Position numbers and translations under genes: made by a program
Part shown: piece by piece, positions 8,737-16,944 of the stretch
Numbering within the stretch: the first letter of the stretch is position 1
Layout: the number at the start of each line of letters is the position of its first letter
Assembly (NCBI GenBank): GCA_038396625.1
Contig: CP121688.1
Span: 1,364,001 to 1,428,000, forward strand
Reading direction: 5' to 3'
DNA length: 64,000 nt
DNA from: G038396625 sp038396625
GTDB taxonomy: Bacteria > Bacillota > Clostridia > Peptostreptococcales > Thermotaleaceae
The notes under the pieces: generated by a model
Seen by the model: only the letters and a program-made list of their open reading frames with translations
Told to the model about the DNA's origin: nothing
Database searches by the model: none

Positions 8737-9654
8737 ATGAAAGATTTGTTAGAGGCAATTGTTGAGAGAAATAGATATTGGACAAAATATGGGAATGTTG
8801 CTATGTATATACCTGAGCTTTCTAAGGGAAATCCTGATGCATTGGGCATGTATGTTTATGATATGGATGGAAATGAGTATTTTGCTGGGGACTATGATGT
8901 AAAATTTACAATGCAAAGTATCTCAAAGATTGTTTCTTTTATGTGTGCACTTATGGATAATAATCTAGAAAAATTATTTAGGAAAATTAGTGTATCACCT
9001 ACGGCAGAAGGGTTTAATTCTATTGTAAATCTTGAAACCAAAAATGCCCATAAACCCCTGAATCCTATGATTAATTGTGGTGCTATTGCTACAATTTCCA
9101 TGGTAAAAGGCACTACTCCTGAGGATAAATTCAATAGAATTTATGATTTTATAAAGAAGATTACAAATAACGCGGACATAAAGGTTAATTATAATGTTTA
9201 TGCTTCTGAAAAAGGTACAGGGGATAGGAACAGAGCACTTGCCTATTATATGAAAAGCACAAGAATTATTGAGGATGATGTGGAAGAAATACTAGACGTA
9301 TATTTTAAACTTTGTTCTATTGAGGTAACTTGTAAGGACATAGCTTATATAGGGACTATGCTTGCTAACGACGGGGTGATAACATATAGTGGTGAAAGGG
9401 TAATTACCAAGGAAATCGCCAAGACAGTAAAAGCTGTGATGTCTACCTGTGGGATGTATGATGCTTCAGGGGAGTTTGCAATAAGTGTTGGTCTGCCTGC
9501 AAAAAGTGGAGTCAGTGGAGGGATCGTTGCGGTTGCGCCCAAAAAGATGGGCATAGGGGTTATCGGTCCTGCACTGGATAAACAGGGAAATAGTATTGCA
9601 GGGATACGTGTTCTTCAAGAATTATCGGCTGCAATGGAACTCAGTATTTTTTAA
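8737..9654 (+). CDS. glsA: glutaminase
   Basis: A 305-residue serine-dependent glutaminase of the beta-lactamase-like fold, which converts L-glutamine to glutamate and ammonia. The catalytic Ser-x-x-Lys is in MQSISKIVSF (about residue 62). MINCGAIATISM and the later KSGVSGGIVAVAP segment are typical of the family. Length matches the usual 300-310. The ATG at 8737 follows GAGGAAGGATG; an in-frame TTG at 8713 is less convincing. It probably shares a transcript with the PatB-like gene and therefore the IclR-linked control, which points to a nitrogen-release role. Confidence 0.92.
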   Translation: MKDLLEAIVERNRYWTKYGNVAMYIPELSKGNPDALGMYVYDMDGNEYFAGDYDVKFTMQSISKIVSFMCALMDNNLEKLFRKISVSPTAEGFNSIVNLETKNAHKPLNPMINCGAIATISMVKGTTPEDKFNRIYDFIKKITNNADIKVNYNVYASEKGTGDRNRALAYYMKSTRIIEDDVEEILDVYFKLCSIEVTCKDIAYIGTMLANDGVITYSGERVITKEIAKTVKAVMSTCGMYDASGEFAISVGLPAKSGVSGGIVAVAPKKMGIGVIGPALDKQGNSIAGIRVLQELSAAMELSIF

Positions 9655-9770
9655 AACTTAAAAAACAAGATCATCTAAAAAGACTTGTAATTTTTACGAA
9701 TAAAAATAGTTAATTTTATTAAATAATACAAAGGAAATTCAAATAAAAAATTGAATAAATGTAGATAAAA

Positions 9771-9811
9771 GAAAAACTATCGAAATAAACCAAATAGTTT
9801 TTCTTTTTTTA
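9771..9811 (+). terminator. intrinsic terminator after glutaminase
   Basis: GAAAAACTAT pairs perfectly with ATAGTTTTTC and is followed by seven T residues. The rest of the gap from 9655 to 9878 shows nothing distinctive except the ribosome site of the next gene. Confidence 0.8.
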
Positions 9812-9878
9812 TACACCAAGAAAATAAGGGGCATTAGCTTGTACAGGTAGACCGATAAAATAAAGGAGAGATGTAAAA

Positions 9879-11015
9879 ATGAAAATCAAAGATTTTGGCG
9901 TTGAAATGTGGATGAATGCCTATGAGACCAAATGTGACTATAACTTGGCAGAAACCTGTGTAGAATCGTTAACGGTTGAGGAACTGCTAGATCTTTCGGG
10001 AAACAAAGAAAAAATTATGGAAGAAATTTTAAAAATGCAGCTTACCTATGGAGATATTGAGGGGTCAGAAAAACTAAGAAAAGGGATTGCCAGTCTGTAT
10101 AAAGATGTGGATATAGAAAATATCTGTATTACCCATGGCGCCATAGGGGCAAACTTCTTGGCTTTAACCACATTGGTTGACCCAGGGGATCGGGTAATTT
10201 CTGTAATGCCTACTTATCAGCAGCTGTATTCCATTCCAGAATCCATAGGAGCAGATGTAAAAATTTTAAGGTTAAAGCCTGAAAATAATTATTTATTAGA
10301 TCTTGAAGAATTAAAATCCTATGTGAATGAGAAAACAAAAGTAATTTGCATCAACAATCCCAATAATCCTACGGGGGCATTAATGGATGAAGCATTTTTA
10401 ATGGAGGTTGTTGAAATAGCAAAGTCTTGTGGCGCCTATGTTTTATGTGACGAAGTATACCGAGGGTTAACCCATGAGAAAGAAAATTTCACCACATCCA
10501 TTGCAGATTTATATGAAAAAGGAATCAGTACGGGAAGTATGTCCAAGGTATTTTCTCTAGCAGGCATACGACTTGGCTGGATTATAGGACCTGTAGATTT
10601 TATCCAACAGGTGAATAAGTTTCGAGATTATAATACCATTAGCTGTGGGATGATTGATGATCGATTGGCTGTGGTGGCATTAGAAAATAAGGATAAAATT
10701 ATGAAGAGAAATTTAGATATTATTACAAACAATATAAAAATATTGGACAAATGGGTTCAAGCTGAATCTGCCATCAGTTATATCAAACCAAAGGCTGGTA
10801 CCACTGCATTTTTGAAATATGATTTGGATATGCCTTCAGAAGAATTTTGTCTAAAGCTTTTGAAAGAAAAGAGTGTGTTCTTAGTACCAGGGAAAGCACT
10901 AGATATAGAAGGTTTTGTGAGAATTGGCTATGCTAATAATCCTAAGATTTTGGAGGCAGGCTTGGAAAAAATCTCTGAATTTTTAAAAGAGCTTAGAGCA
11001 ATGGCACAGGAATAA
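9879..11015 (+). CDS. class I/II aminotransferase
   Basis: A 378-residue fold-type-I PLP aminotransferase. Visible marks are NNPNNPTGALM (about residue 162), CDEVYRGL (about 190) and the PLP lysine in STGSMSKVFSLAGIRLGW (about 223). The start has AAAGGAGAGA. It is similar to the group often annotated as capreomycidine-synthase-like or simply aminotransferase in clostridia; the amino donor cannot be assigned. It has its own terminator and is followed by a LysR gene in the same direction. Confidence 0.88.
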   Translation: MKIKDFGVEMWMNAYETKCDYNLAETCVESLTVEELLDLSGNKEKIMEEILKMQLTYGDIEGSEKLRKGIASLYKDVDIENICITHGAIGANFLALTTLVDPGDRVISVMPTYQQLYSIPESIGADVKILRLKPENNYLLDLEELKSYVNEKTKVICINNPNNPTGALMDEAFLMEVVEIAKSCGAYVLCDEVYRGLTHEKENFTTSIADLYEKGISTGSMSKVFSLAGIRLGWIIGPVDFIQQVNKFRDYNTISCGMIDDRLAVVALENKDKIMKRNLDIITNNIKILDKWVQAESAISYIKPKAGTTAFLKYDLDMPSEEFCLKLLKEKSVFLVPGKALDIEGFVRIGYANNPKILEAGLEKISEFLKELRAMAQE

Positions 11016-11053
11016 TGATTGATCCATGACTAGTAAAAAACTTCAAAAAGTAG

Positions 11054-11091
11054 AAAACTGTTGGAGACACTTTGTTCCAACAGTTTTTTAT
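11054..11091 (+). terminator. intrinsic terminator after aminotransferase
   Basis: AAAACTGTTGGA and TCCAACAGTTTT form a perfect 12-bp stem followed by six T residues. Confidence 0.9.
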
Positions 11092-11200
11092 TAGAAAGAC
11101 ATAGTAAAAAGAAACAAGTAGATAGATATTCATTTTTTTATGACATGAAAGAAAATCTGTTATACTAAAAAGAAACAGATATTTGTCAAGAGGGAAAAAT

Positions 11201-12103
11201 ATGATTGATATAAAACTAGTAACCTTTATTACAGTAGCCAAAACTAAAAACTTCACCAGGGCTGCAGATATTTTAAACATTACACAGCCTGCCATTTCAC
11301 AGCATATAAAAGTATTAGAAGAATATTATGGTGTGAAGCTTTTATACAAAAAAGGCAGACAAATGGAATTAACAGAAGAAGGCAAGCTTTTATTCAAGAG
11401 GGCATTAAAGCTAGATCGTTTGAGTAAAATCATAAAATCTGAATTAAAAAATCAATCTTCTTTCATAAAAAGATACAATGTAGGGGCAACACTGACGATT
11501 GGAGGATATGTTCTGCCAGAAATAATAGGACAGCATAAAAAACAATATGAAAATATTGATATCATCCTCTATGTAGAGAATACAGAAATTATCATTAAAA
11601 AATTATTTGCAGGAGAGATTCATTTAGGGGTGATTGAAGGTCCATTCAATAAAGACAAGGTAAAATATCAAAAATTCAAGGACGATGAATTGATATTGGC
11701 AGTTTCCCCTTTACATGGATTTGCAGAAAAAGAATTTGTAACGATTGAAGAAGTACTAAAGGAAAAGTTAATTTTAAGAGAAAAGGGCTCTGGAACGAGA
11801 CAAGTTTTTGAAGATTATTTATTGAGAGCAGGTTACAGCCTAGAAAATAAAGACATTTATATGGAGATTGGAAACATCACGGCATTAATTTCTTTAGTAG
11901 AATCCAATGTAGGGTGTACCATTGTTTCCAAAGAAGCCATAAAAACTTCCTTACAAAATAATACATTAAAAACCATCCCCATTAAGGATTTGAAAATGAT
12001 GAGAGCATTTCATTTTATCTATTTAGATAAGACCCATGAAGAATTTATTCACCATTTTATGAAGTTTTGTCGAGAAAGTTTATTCCATAACCAACAAGAC
12101 TAA
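11201..12103 (+). CDS. LysR-family transcriptional regulator
   Basis: A 300-residue LysR regulator. The N-terminal winged helix-turn-helix (FTRAADILNITQPAISQHIK, about residues 18-37) is followed by a periplasmic-binding-protein-like effector domain starting near residue 90. The sequence REKGSGTRQVFEDYL is typical of the CysB/CysL/CbbR branch. The ATG at 11201 follows AGAGGG; an upstream in-frame TTG at 11183 is less likely. It lies between an aminotransferase and the convergent iron transporter operon, so the target is not obvious. Confidence 0.93.
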   Translation: MIDIKLVTFITVAKTKNFTRAADILNITQPAISQHIKVLEEYYGVKLLYKKGRQMELTEEGKLLFKRALKLDRLSKIIKSELKNQSSFIKRYNVGATLTIGGYVLPEIIGQHKKQYENIDIILYVENTEIIIKKLFAGEIHLGVIEGPFNKDKVKYQKFKDDELILAVSPLHGFAEKEFVTIEEVLKEKLILREKGSGTRQVFEDYLLRAGYSLENKDIYMEIGNITALISLVESNVGCTIVSKEAIKTSLQNNTLKTIPIKDLKMMRAFHFIYLDKTHEEFIHHFMKFCRESLFHNQQD

Positions 12104-12104
12104 T

Positions 12105-12128
12105 GCGCCCGCTTTCACAGGCGGACGC
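12105..12128. other. GC-rich hairpin between convergent genes
   Basis: GCGCCCGC and GCGGACGC can pair with one mismatch around an 8-base loop. There is no following T run, so it is at best a weak terminator between the LysR gene and the convergent fbp operon. Its GC content stands out from the surroundings. Confidence 0.35.
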
Positions 12129-12163
12129 TAGGAAGTGTATTGCTACTAAAATGAAGTTGTATT

Positions 12164-12841
12164 TCATAAGACTTCTAAAGGACGTCCTATCTTTTCTATT
12201 TCTCCCTTATGCAAAATCACAACGCTGTCTGCAATGCTTATGGCATCCTCTTGGTCATGGGTTACAAAAATCGATGTAATTCCTGCCTGGGAGAGAATTT
12301 GTTTTAATTCTTGTCGAATTCTTGATTTAAGATTAGCATCTAGGTTGCTGAAGGGCTCATCTAATAACATAACTGCAGGTTTGGGAGCGATGGCACGAGC
12401 CAAAGCTACTCTTTGCTGCTGTCCACCGCTTAATTCATGAGGATATCTATTTGCATAACCTTCTAAGTCTACTAATCTTAATACTTCGTTTAGACGCTTT
12501 TGTTTGTCTACTTTGGATATATTTTTTAAACCGAATTCAATATTGCTGGCTACCGTCATATGGGGAAACAGAGCATAGTCTTGAAATACCATACCAATAC
12601 CTCTTTTTTCAGGTTGTACAAATAACTGATCAGATACGAGCGCTTTGCCTGCCACCTTTATGAAACCACTTAAAGGTTCTTCAAGCCCTGCGATTAACCT
12701 CAACACAGTGCTTTTTCCACTGCCACTCTCACCTAAAATAGCTAAAATTTCACCCTTTGGAATATGAACACTAAAATCTTTCAATGTAGCTTCTTGTGCA
12801 TTTTTATATCGAAAATTTAGATTTTTAATTTCAACAAACAT
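12164..12841 (-). CDS. fbpC: ferric iron ABC transporter, ATP-binding protein
   Basis: A 225-residue cytoplasmic ATPase. Walker A is GESGSGKST (about residue 36), the Q-loop is VFQDYALFPHMT, the signature is LSGGQQQR (about 136), Walker B is AVMLLDEP and the switch histidine is in FVTHDQEDA. It ends soon after the switch region and lacks the C-terminal TOBE-like domain of longer FbpC/PotA proteins. Its ATG overlaps the permease stop as TAATG, implying translational coupling. It powers Fe3+ uptake with the permease and binding protein upstream. Iron specificity is inferred from the Fur-box promoter and the binding protein. Confidence 0.92.
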   Translation of the reverse strand: MFVEIKNLNFRYKNAQEATLKDFSVHIPKGEILAILGESGSGKSTVLRLIAGLEEPLSGFIKVAGKALVSDQLFVQPEKRGIGMVFQDYALFPHMTVASNIEFGLKNISKVDKQKRLNEVLRLVDLEGYANRYPHELSGGQQQRVALARAIAPKPAVMLLDEPFSNLDANLKSRIRQELKQILSQAGITSIFVTHDQEDAISIADSVVILHKGEIEKIGRPLEVL

Positions 12842-14484
12842 TAATCGACCTCCTTACTTTCTGTCCTATAAAAGAAGTAAATAGAAATGACACTGATGAT
12901 GATAATAATTAGTGAAGATATTGCAGCCTCATGAACCATTTCATCATTTGCATATTGAAAAGATTTTGTTGCTAATGTATGAAAATTAAAGGGTCTTAAA
13001 ATCAACGTAAGGGGTAACTCTTTTAAAATATCTACAAAAACAAGAATAAAACCACTAAGGATTGCAGGCTTGATCATTTTTACATCAACGGCAAAAAAGG
13101 TTTGGGTAATATTTTTGCCTAATAATCTAGAAGCTTCAAAGAATTTTTTTCCGATTTTATCAAAGCCTGATTCGATGGAATTATATCCTATCGCTAAGAA
13201 GCGTACGATGTATGCAAATAGAAGCATAAAAATACTTGTACTCAAAACTAATTTACGAGGATGGTTATGAAGCATTTGGTAAATCCAATACAATCTTTGA
13301 TCTAAGCCAATAAAAAATATAATCACGCCAATAGCAATCACTGCAGCTGGAATAGAATAGCCGATTACTGTGATTTTTGAATAGATTTTAGCAAGCCAGT
13401 TGTTGTTTATTCTACAGTAATTTGCAATAACGAGGGCAATTATAATAATGAGCCCAGAAGCAACAAAAGCCATTGCTAAGGAGTTAAGAGCTAGAGTTAA
13501 AAACTTAATATTTAATATTTTTTTATAAGTAAGCAAACTCCAGTGCAGCAATTGCAGTGTTGGGATGAAAAATCCAAGACTCAAGACAGACAAACAGAAA
13601 AAAGATGCCAGCAATGCACGGATTCCTTTTAAGGGCTGACGTGTAATGGGTCTAACTTTGGTATTGCTATAACTAAACTGTTTTCTTCCTCTTAGAATTT
13701 TTTCCACAGCGAGTATACACAATATCAAAAACATTAAAATAGAAGATAATTTTACAGCTGAATCTAGGTCACCCATGGCAAACCATGTTTTAAAAATAGC
13801 TGTACTGAATGCTGGAATCCCAAAGTATTGGACTACTCCATAATCATTCAATACCTCTAAGACTACTAAACTAACGCCTCCGACGATGGCTGTTCGTGAG
13901 ATGGGAAGTATAATATACAAAAAGATTTCAAACGAATTTCTTCCCAATAATCGCCCATTCTCTATTAAGGAGGCAGATTGTTTTTCTAAAAATGATCTTG
14001 TAATCATGTAAACGTAAGGAAATAAGAAAAAAGTGAAAATAAATACAGCTCCTGGCATAGACATGATATCAAAATATTTTTGATGGACTTGCATTTGTAA
14101 AGTATTTCTTAGTAATGTCTGAATAACTCCCGTATAGTTTACAATGCCATGATAAGTATATGCTGCCATATAGGGTGGTACGGTAAGGGGGAGGATGAGT
14201 GCCCACTTTAGAAATCCTCTAAATGGAAAGTCATATACAGAAATCAGCCAAGCTAAAACAACACCAATGAGTACCGTGCATATTCCTGTAAATAAAATGA
14301 GTATCATAGAATTTATAATATAATCTTTTAAAAGATATGTTTTGATATGAATCCAGTTTTCATTTGCTTTATGAAAAAGGCTACCTAAAATACTTAAATT
14401 AGGCAGTAGGATGAATAATATGAATAGAGAGCTTAAAAGGGTCCAAATATTTAGATGATGTTTAAAACTTCGTATTTTGATCAA
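12841..14484 (-). CDS. fbpB: ferric iron ABC transporter, fused two-domain permease
   Basis: A membrane permease of about 547 residues with two binding-protein-dependent transport domains in tandem and about 12 hydrophobic segments. The family EAA-type loops appear in both halves (ENGRLLGRNSFEIFLYIILP and FEASRLLGKN). This arrangement is typical of FbpB/ThiP/AfuB-like iron permeases. The ribosome site AAGGAAG best fits a TTG start at 14484; a GTG at 14493 lies within the site itself. It forms the membrane channel of the Fe3+ transporter. Confidence 0.92.
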   Translation of the reverse strand: MIKIRSFKHHLNIWTLLSSLFILFILLPNLSILGSLFHKANENWIHIKTYLLKDYIINSMILILFTGICTVLIGVVLAWLISVYDFPFRGFLKWALILPLTVPPYMAAYTYHGIVNYTGVIQTLLRNTLQMQVHQKYFDIMSMPGAVFIFTFFLFPYVYMITRSFLEKQSASLIENGRLLGRNSFEIFLYIILPISRTAIVGGVSLVVLEVLNDYGVVQYFGIPAFSTAIFKTWFAMGDLDSAVKLSSILMFLILCILAVEKILRGRKQFSYSNTKVRPITRQPLKGIRALLASFFCLSVLSLGFFIPTLQLLHWSLLTYKKILNIKFLTLALNSLAMAFVASGLIIIIALVIANYCRINNNWLAKIYSKITVIGYSIPAAVIAIGVIIFFIGLDQRLYWIYQMLHNHPRKLVLSTSIFMLLFAYIVRFLAIGYNSIESGFDKIGKKFFEASRLLGKNITQTFFAVDVKMIKPAILSGFILVFVDILKELPLTLILRPFNFHTLATKSFQYANDEMVHEAAISSLIIIIISVISIYFFYRTESKEVD

Positions 14485-14561
14485 GTTTTGCACTTCCTTT
14501 TTTAGAATTTAATCCTCGAAAAAAGAAAAATCCTGTTACATAGATAGCCATTATATATAAG

Positions 14562-14584
14562 AAGCAGCCTCATAAAGGCTGCTT
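14562..14584 (-). other. hairpin between fbpA and fbpB
   Basis: AAGCAGCC and GGCTGCTT form a perfect 8-bp stem directly after the binding-protein gene. No long T run follows on the minus strand, so partial termination or mRNA 3'-end protection is more likely. Either would raise binding-protein output over the permease. Confidence 0.55.
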
Positions 14585-14592
14585 TTATAGCT

Positions 14593-15666
14593 TTACTTCC
14601 AACCAATTTCATTAAAAATTTCTACAGCACGTTGATTTAATTCACCTAATTTAGATAAATTAATAGACTGCGGTTTAAATTCTCCCCAAGATTTTAGCAA
14701 ATCAGATGGTTCAACAGTTGGGTTTACTGGATACTCAAAGTTTGCTTCAGCAAATTGTTTTTGTGCTTTTTCTCCAGATAAGAACTCCATAAATTGCACT
14801 GCGTTTTCTTTGTTCTTTGAATGTTTAGAAAGGCCTACACCGCTTACATTTATATGGGTGCCATTTCCATCCTGATCAGGGAAGAATATACCTATCTGTT
14901 CAGCCACCTTTACTTCTTCAGGATCAGAAGAGTTTAACATTTTTCCAACGTAGTAGGTATTCATAATAGCAATGTCCCCTACACCTGCTACCACACCTTT
15001 TGCTTGGTCTCTATCATTTCCTTCCGGTTCTCTAGCCATATTCTCTACAATACCCTTTGCCCAAGCTTTTGCTTTTTCTTCACCATTTAACGCAATAAGT
15101 GAAGCCAATAGGGATTGATTGTAAATATTTGAAGAGGATCTTACCAAAATTTTACCTTTCCATTTAGGGTCGGTTAAATCTTCATAGGTTGATAAATCAG
15201 CAGGATTGACGCGATCCTTAGAATAAATCAAAACTCTGCCTCTTACAGTTAATCCAAACCACTGATTATCTACATCTCGTAGATTTGTAGGAATATTTTT
15301 AGATAGTACTTCACTGTCCACAGTTTGTAACAATTCTTGTTCCTTTGCCCTATGTAGTCTACCGGCATCTGCTGTAATCAGAAGGTCTGCCTCTGTATCT
15401 TGTCCTTCTCTTGCAAGTCTTTCGATCAATTCATCTGACTTTCCTTCAACAACATTTACTTTGATTCCTGTTTCTTTTTCAAATAAAGTATATAACTGTT
15501 GATCCGTATCGTAGTGTCTGTCGGTATACAGATTTACTACATTGCTTTTGTTAGTTGAAGATTCATCGGTTGTAGCAGGCTCATTATTGGTGGAACAACC
15601 TGTTAGTGCAGCCATCATAAGTGTTAATACTAGAATGAATGATACAGCAATTGTTTTTTTCTTCAT
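14593..15666 (-). CDS. fbpA: ferric iron ABC transporter, substrate-binding lipoprotein
   Basis: A 357-residue extracellular lipoprotein. The signal peptide ends in a lipobox (AALTGC, Cys about residue 24). The mature part is a type 2 periplasmic-binding-protein fold of the FbpA/FutA group. The paired tyrosines IMNTYYVGK (about residue 238) match the iron-ligand Tyr-Tyr of ferric-binding proteins, and VNLYTDRHYDTDQ near the N-terminus is also typical. It is the first gene of fbpABC and is transcribed from a promoter with a perfect Fur box. Confidence 0.93.
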   Translation of the reverse strand: MKKKTIAVSFILVLTLMMAALTGCSTNNEPATTDESSTNKSNVVNLYTDRHYDTDQQLYTLFEKETGIKVNVVEGKSDELIERLAREGQDTEADLLITADAGRLHRAKEQELLQTVDSEVLSKNIPTNLRDVDNQWFGLTVRGRVLIYSKDRVNPADLSTYEDLTDPKWKGKILVRSSSNIYNQSLLASLIALNGEEKAKAWAKGIVENMAREPEGNDRDQAKGVVAGVGDIAIMNTYYVGKMLNSSDPEEVKVAEQIGIFFPDQDGNGTHINVSGVGLSKHSKNKENAVQFMEFLSGEKAQKQFAEANFEYPVNPTVEPSDLLKSWGEFKPQSINLSKLGELNQRAVEIFNEIGWK

Positions 15667-15721
15667 TACAACAATCCTCCTAATAATTAATATTTGTTTT
15701 CAATAAATAATAACAACTAAT

Positions 15722-15736
15722 TGACAATTGTTATCA
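15722..15736. promoter_or_regulatory. second, imperfect Fur box
   Basis: TGACAATTGTTATCA matches the 7-1-7 Fur consensus TGATAATNATTATCA with two differences. It lies just downstream of the fbp promoter, near the transcript start. Confidence 0.55.
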
Positions 15737-15744
15737 CGAATACT

Positions 15745-15773
15745 ATTATAATTGATAATAATTATCATGTCAA
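15745..15773 (-). promoter_or_regulatory. fbp promoter with embedded Fur box
   Basis: On the minus strand, TTGACA (15768-15773) and TATAAT (15745-15750) have the ideal 17-bp spacing. The spacer contains a perfect 15-bp Fur box, TGATAATAATTATCA (15753-15767). Iron-loaded Fur bound here would block RNA polymerase directly, so fbpABC should be induced by iron limitation. Confidence 0.9.
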
Positions 15774-15814
15774 CAATAAATTTTTACTTATTACTGTAGA
15801 AAAATTACAAATAA

Positions 15815-15850
15815 AACACCTCCCACAAAGCATAAAAGGTGAGAGGTGTT
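15815..15850 (-). terminator. intrinsic terminator after Rossmann-MCP gene
   Basis: AACACCTCCCA and TGAGAGGTGTT pair over most of their length. On the minus strand the stem is followed by a T-rich stretch (GTTTTATTTG). It separates this gene from the fbp promoter. Confidence 0.7.
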
Positions 15851-15879
15851 GTTATAGATTCTCTATAGAAATTTTTTGA

Positions 15880-16677
15880 TTAATTTGTATTTGCTTCTTT
15901 GATTAGGGTAGCGACTGCTTGGTTAACATACTCAGATGCTTGAATCTGGGTTTTAGATAAAACATCTAGCTGATTTACTTCATCATAAATTTGCCTCATT
16001 TCTTTTGACAAGTGCATCAGTATATTGTCAATTTCGTTTGCAAATCCTGAACTGCTTTGGGCAAGCTTTTGTACTTCGTTTGCTACAACAGAGAAGCCTT
16101 TACCATGATCTCCAGCTCTTGCGGCTTCAATTGTTGCATTAATACCTAAGATTTTTGTTTGTTTTGCAATGTTATTGACATATTTAATAATATTATCGCT
16201 TTCTTGTATATACTTGGTGGAAGCCTGTGTGGAAGAAATGAGTGTTTTGCTGATCGTATGTAAGGTTTCTATAGAGGATGAAATTTTTTTTAGCTGTTCT
16301 TCAACAATTTCTGATGTATGATGAATGGCTTCAAATTGTGTATTTAATTTAGCAAGTGTTTGAATGTCTCGTTCTACTAAGGACATAATCAATCGTGCGC
16401 CGTGAGAATCGATAATCTTGTAGCGTGTCCCATATTTTTCATATAATAAATGCGCAACCTTATCTTTTCCTGTAGCCTCAATAATGGTGTCAACAGAAAA
16501 CTTATCCATATCATCTAAAGTGTGACAACACTGAATCCCTAGCTTTTTTGATAGACATATACCTGGTGCATCTATATTTGTATCTATTACAACGATGATA
16601 TGCGTGTCATCTAGCTTAGATAAGGACTGAATAAGATTTGTTCCACCCTTACCGGCACCAACAATGGCGATATTCAA
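15880..16677 (-). CDS. fusion of NAD(P)-type Rossmann domain and chemoreceptor signalling domain
   Basis: A 265-residue soluble protein. Residues 1-105 look like a dinucleotide-binding domain: IAIVGAGKGGTNLI gives the glycine-rich loop and IIVVIDTNIDAPGI the second strand. Residues about 115-260 are a coiled-coil MCP signalling domain with the conserved tip KILGINATIEAARAGDHGKG and FSVVANEVQKLAQ. There is no transmembrane segment. The TTG start has a perfect AGGAGGAGA site. It could report redox state or a nucleotide-linked metabolite to CheA/CheW, or act independently of chemotaxis. The gene is monocistronic, and a long palindrome (16729-16762) lies in its upstream region. Domain calls are firm; function is inference. 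Confidence 0.85.
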   Translation of the reverse strand: MNIAIVGAGKGGTNLIQSLSKLDDTHIIVVIDTNIDAPGICLSKKLGIQCCHTLDDMDKFSVDTIIEATGKDKVAHLLYEKYGTRYKIIDSHGARLIMSLVERDIQTLAKLNTQFEAIHHTSEIVEEQLKKISSSIETLHTISKTLISSTQASTKYIQESDNIIKYVNNIAKQTKILGINATIEAARAGDHGKGFSVVANEVQKLAQSSSGFANEIDNILMHLSKEMRQIYDEVNQLDVLSKTQIQASEYVNQAVATLIKEANTN

Positions 16678-16728
16678 AAGAAATCTCCTCCTAAATTATA
16701 AAATAAAAAGAAATAAGTCCATACAGCC

Positions 16729-16762
16729 ATATTGTATACTAAAGAAATATAGTATACAATAT
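16729..16762. promoter_or_regulatory. inverted repeat upstream of Rossmann-MCP gene
   Basis: Arms ATATTGTATACTA (16729-16741) and TAGTATACAATAT (16750-16762) are perfect complements around an 8-base centre. The inner word TAGTATACAA/TTGTATACTA also forms the palindrome upstream of the GntR gene at 35089-35110, which suggests a shared regulator. Confidence 0.6.
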
Positions 16763-16944
16763 TTTCTTAAAAAAATATATAATCATAATTTTCAAATCAT
16801 TATATTCTAAAGGAGATTTTGACAGCAATAGAATTGTTTTTAATAAGATACTGTACTAGGGATAAAGCAATAAATTGTAAAAATGTGTAAAAGTTTTACT
16901 GAAGTTATGTTAAAATTGTATCATAAGATTTAAGGAGGGGTATT

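Noticed and set aside
14494..14592. Additional small gene between fbpA and fbpB
   Set aside because: The 99-base gap holds only a hairpin and the permease ribosome site.
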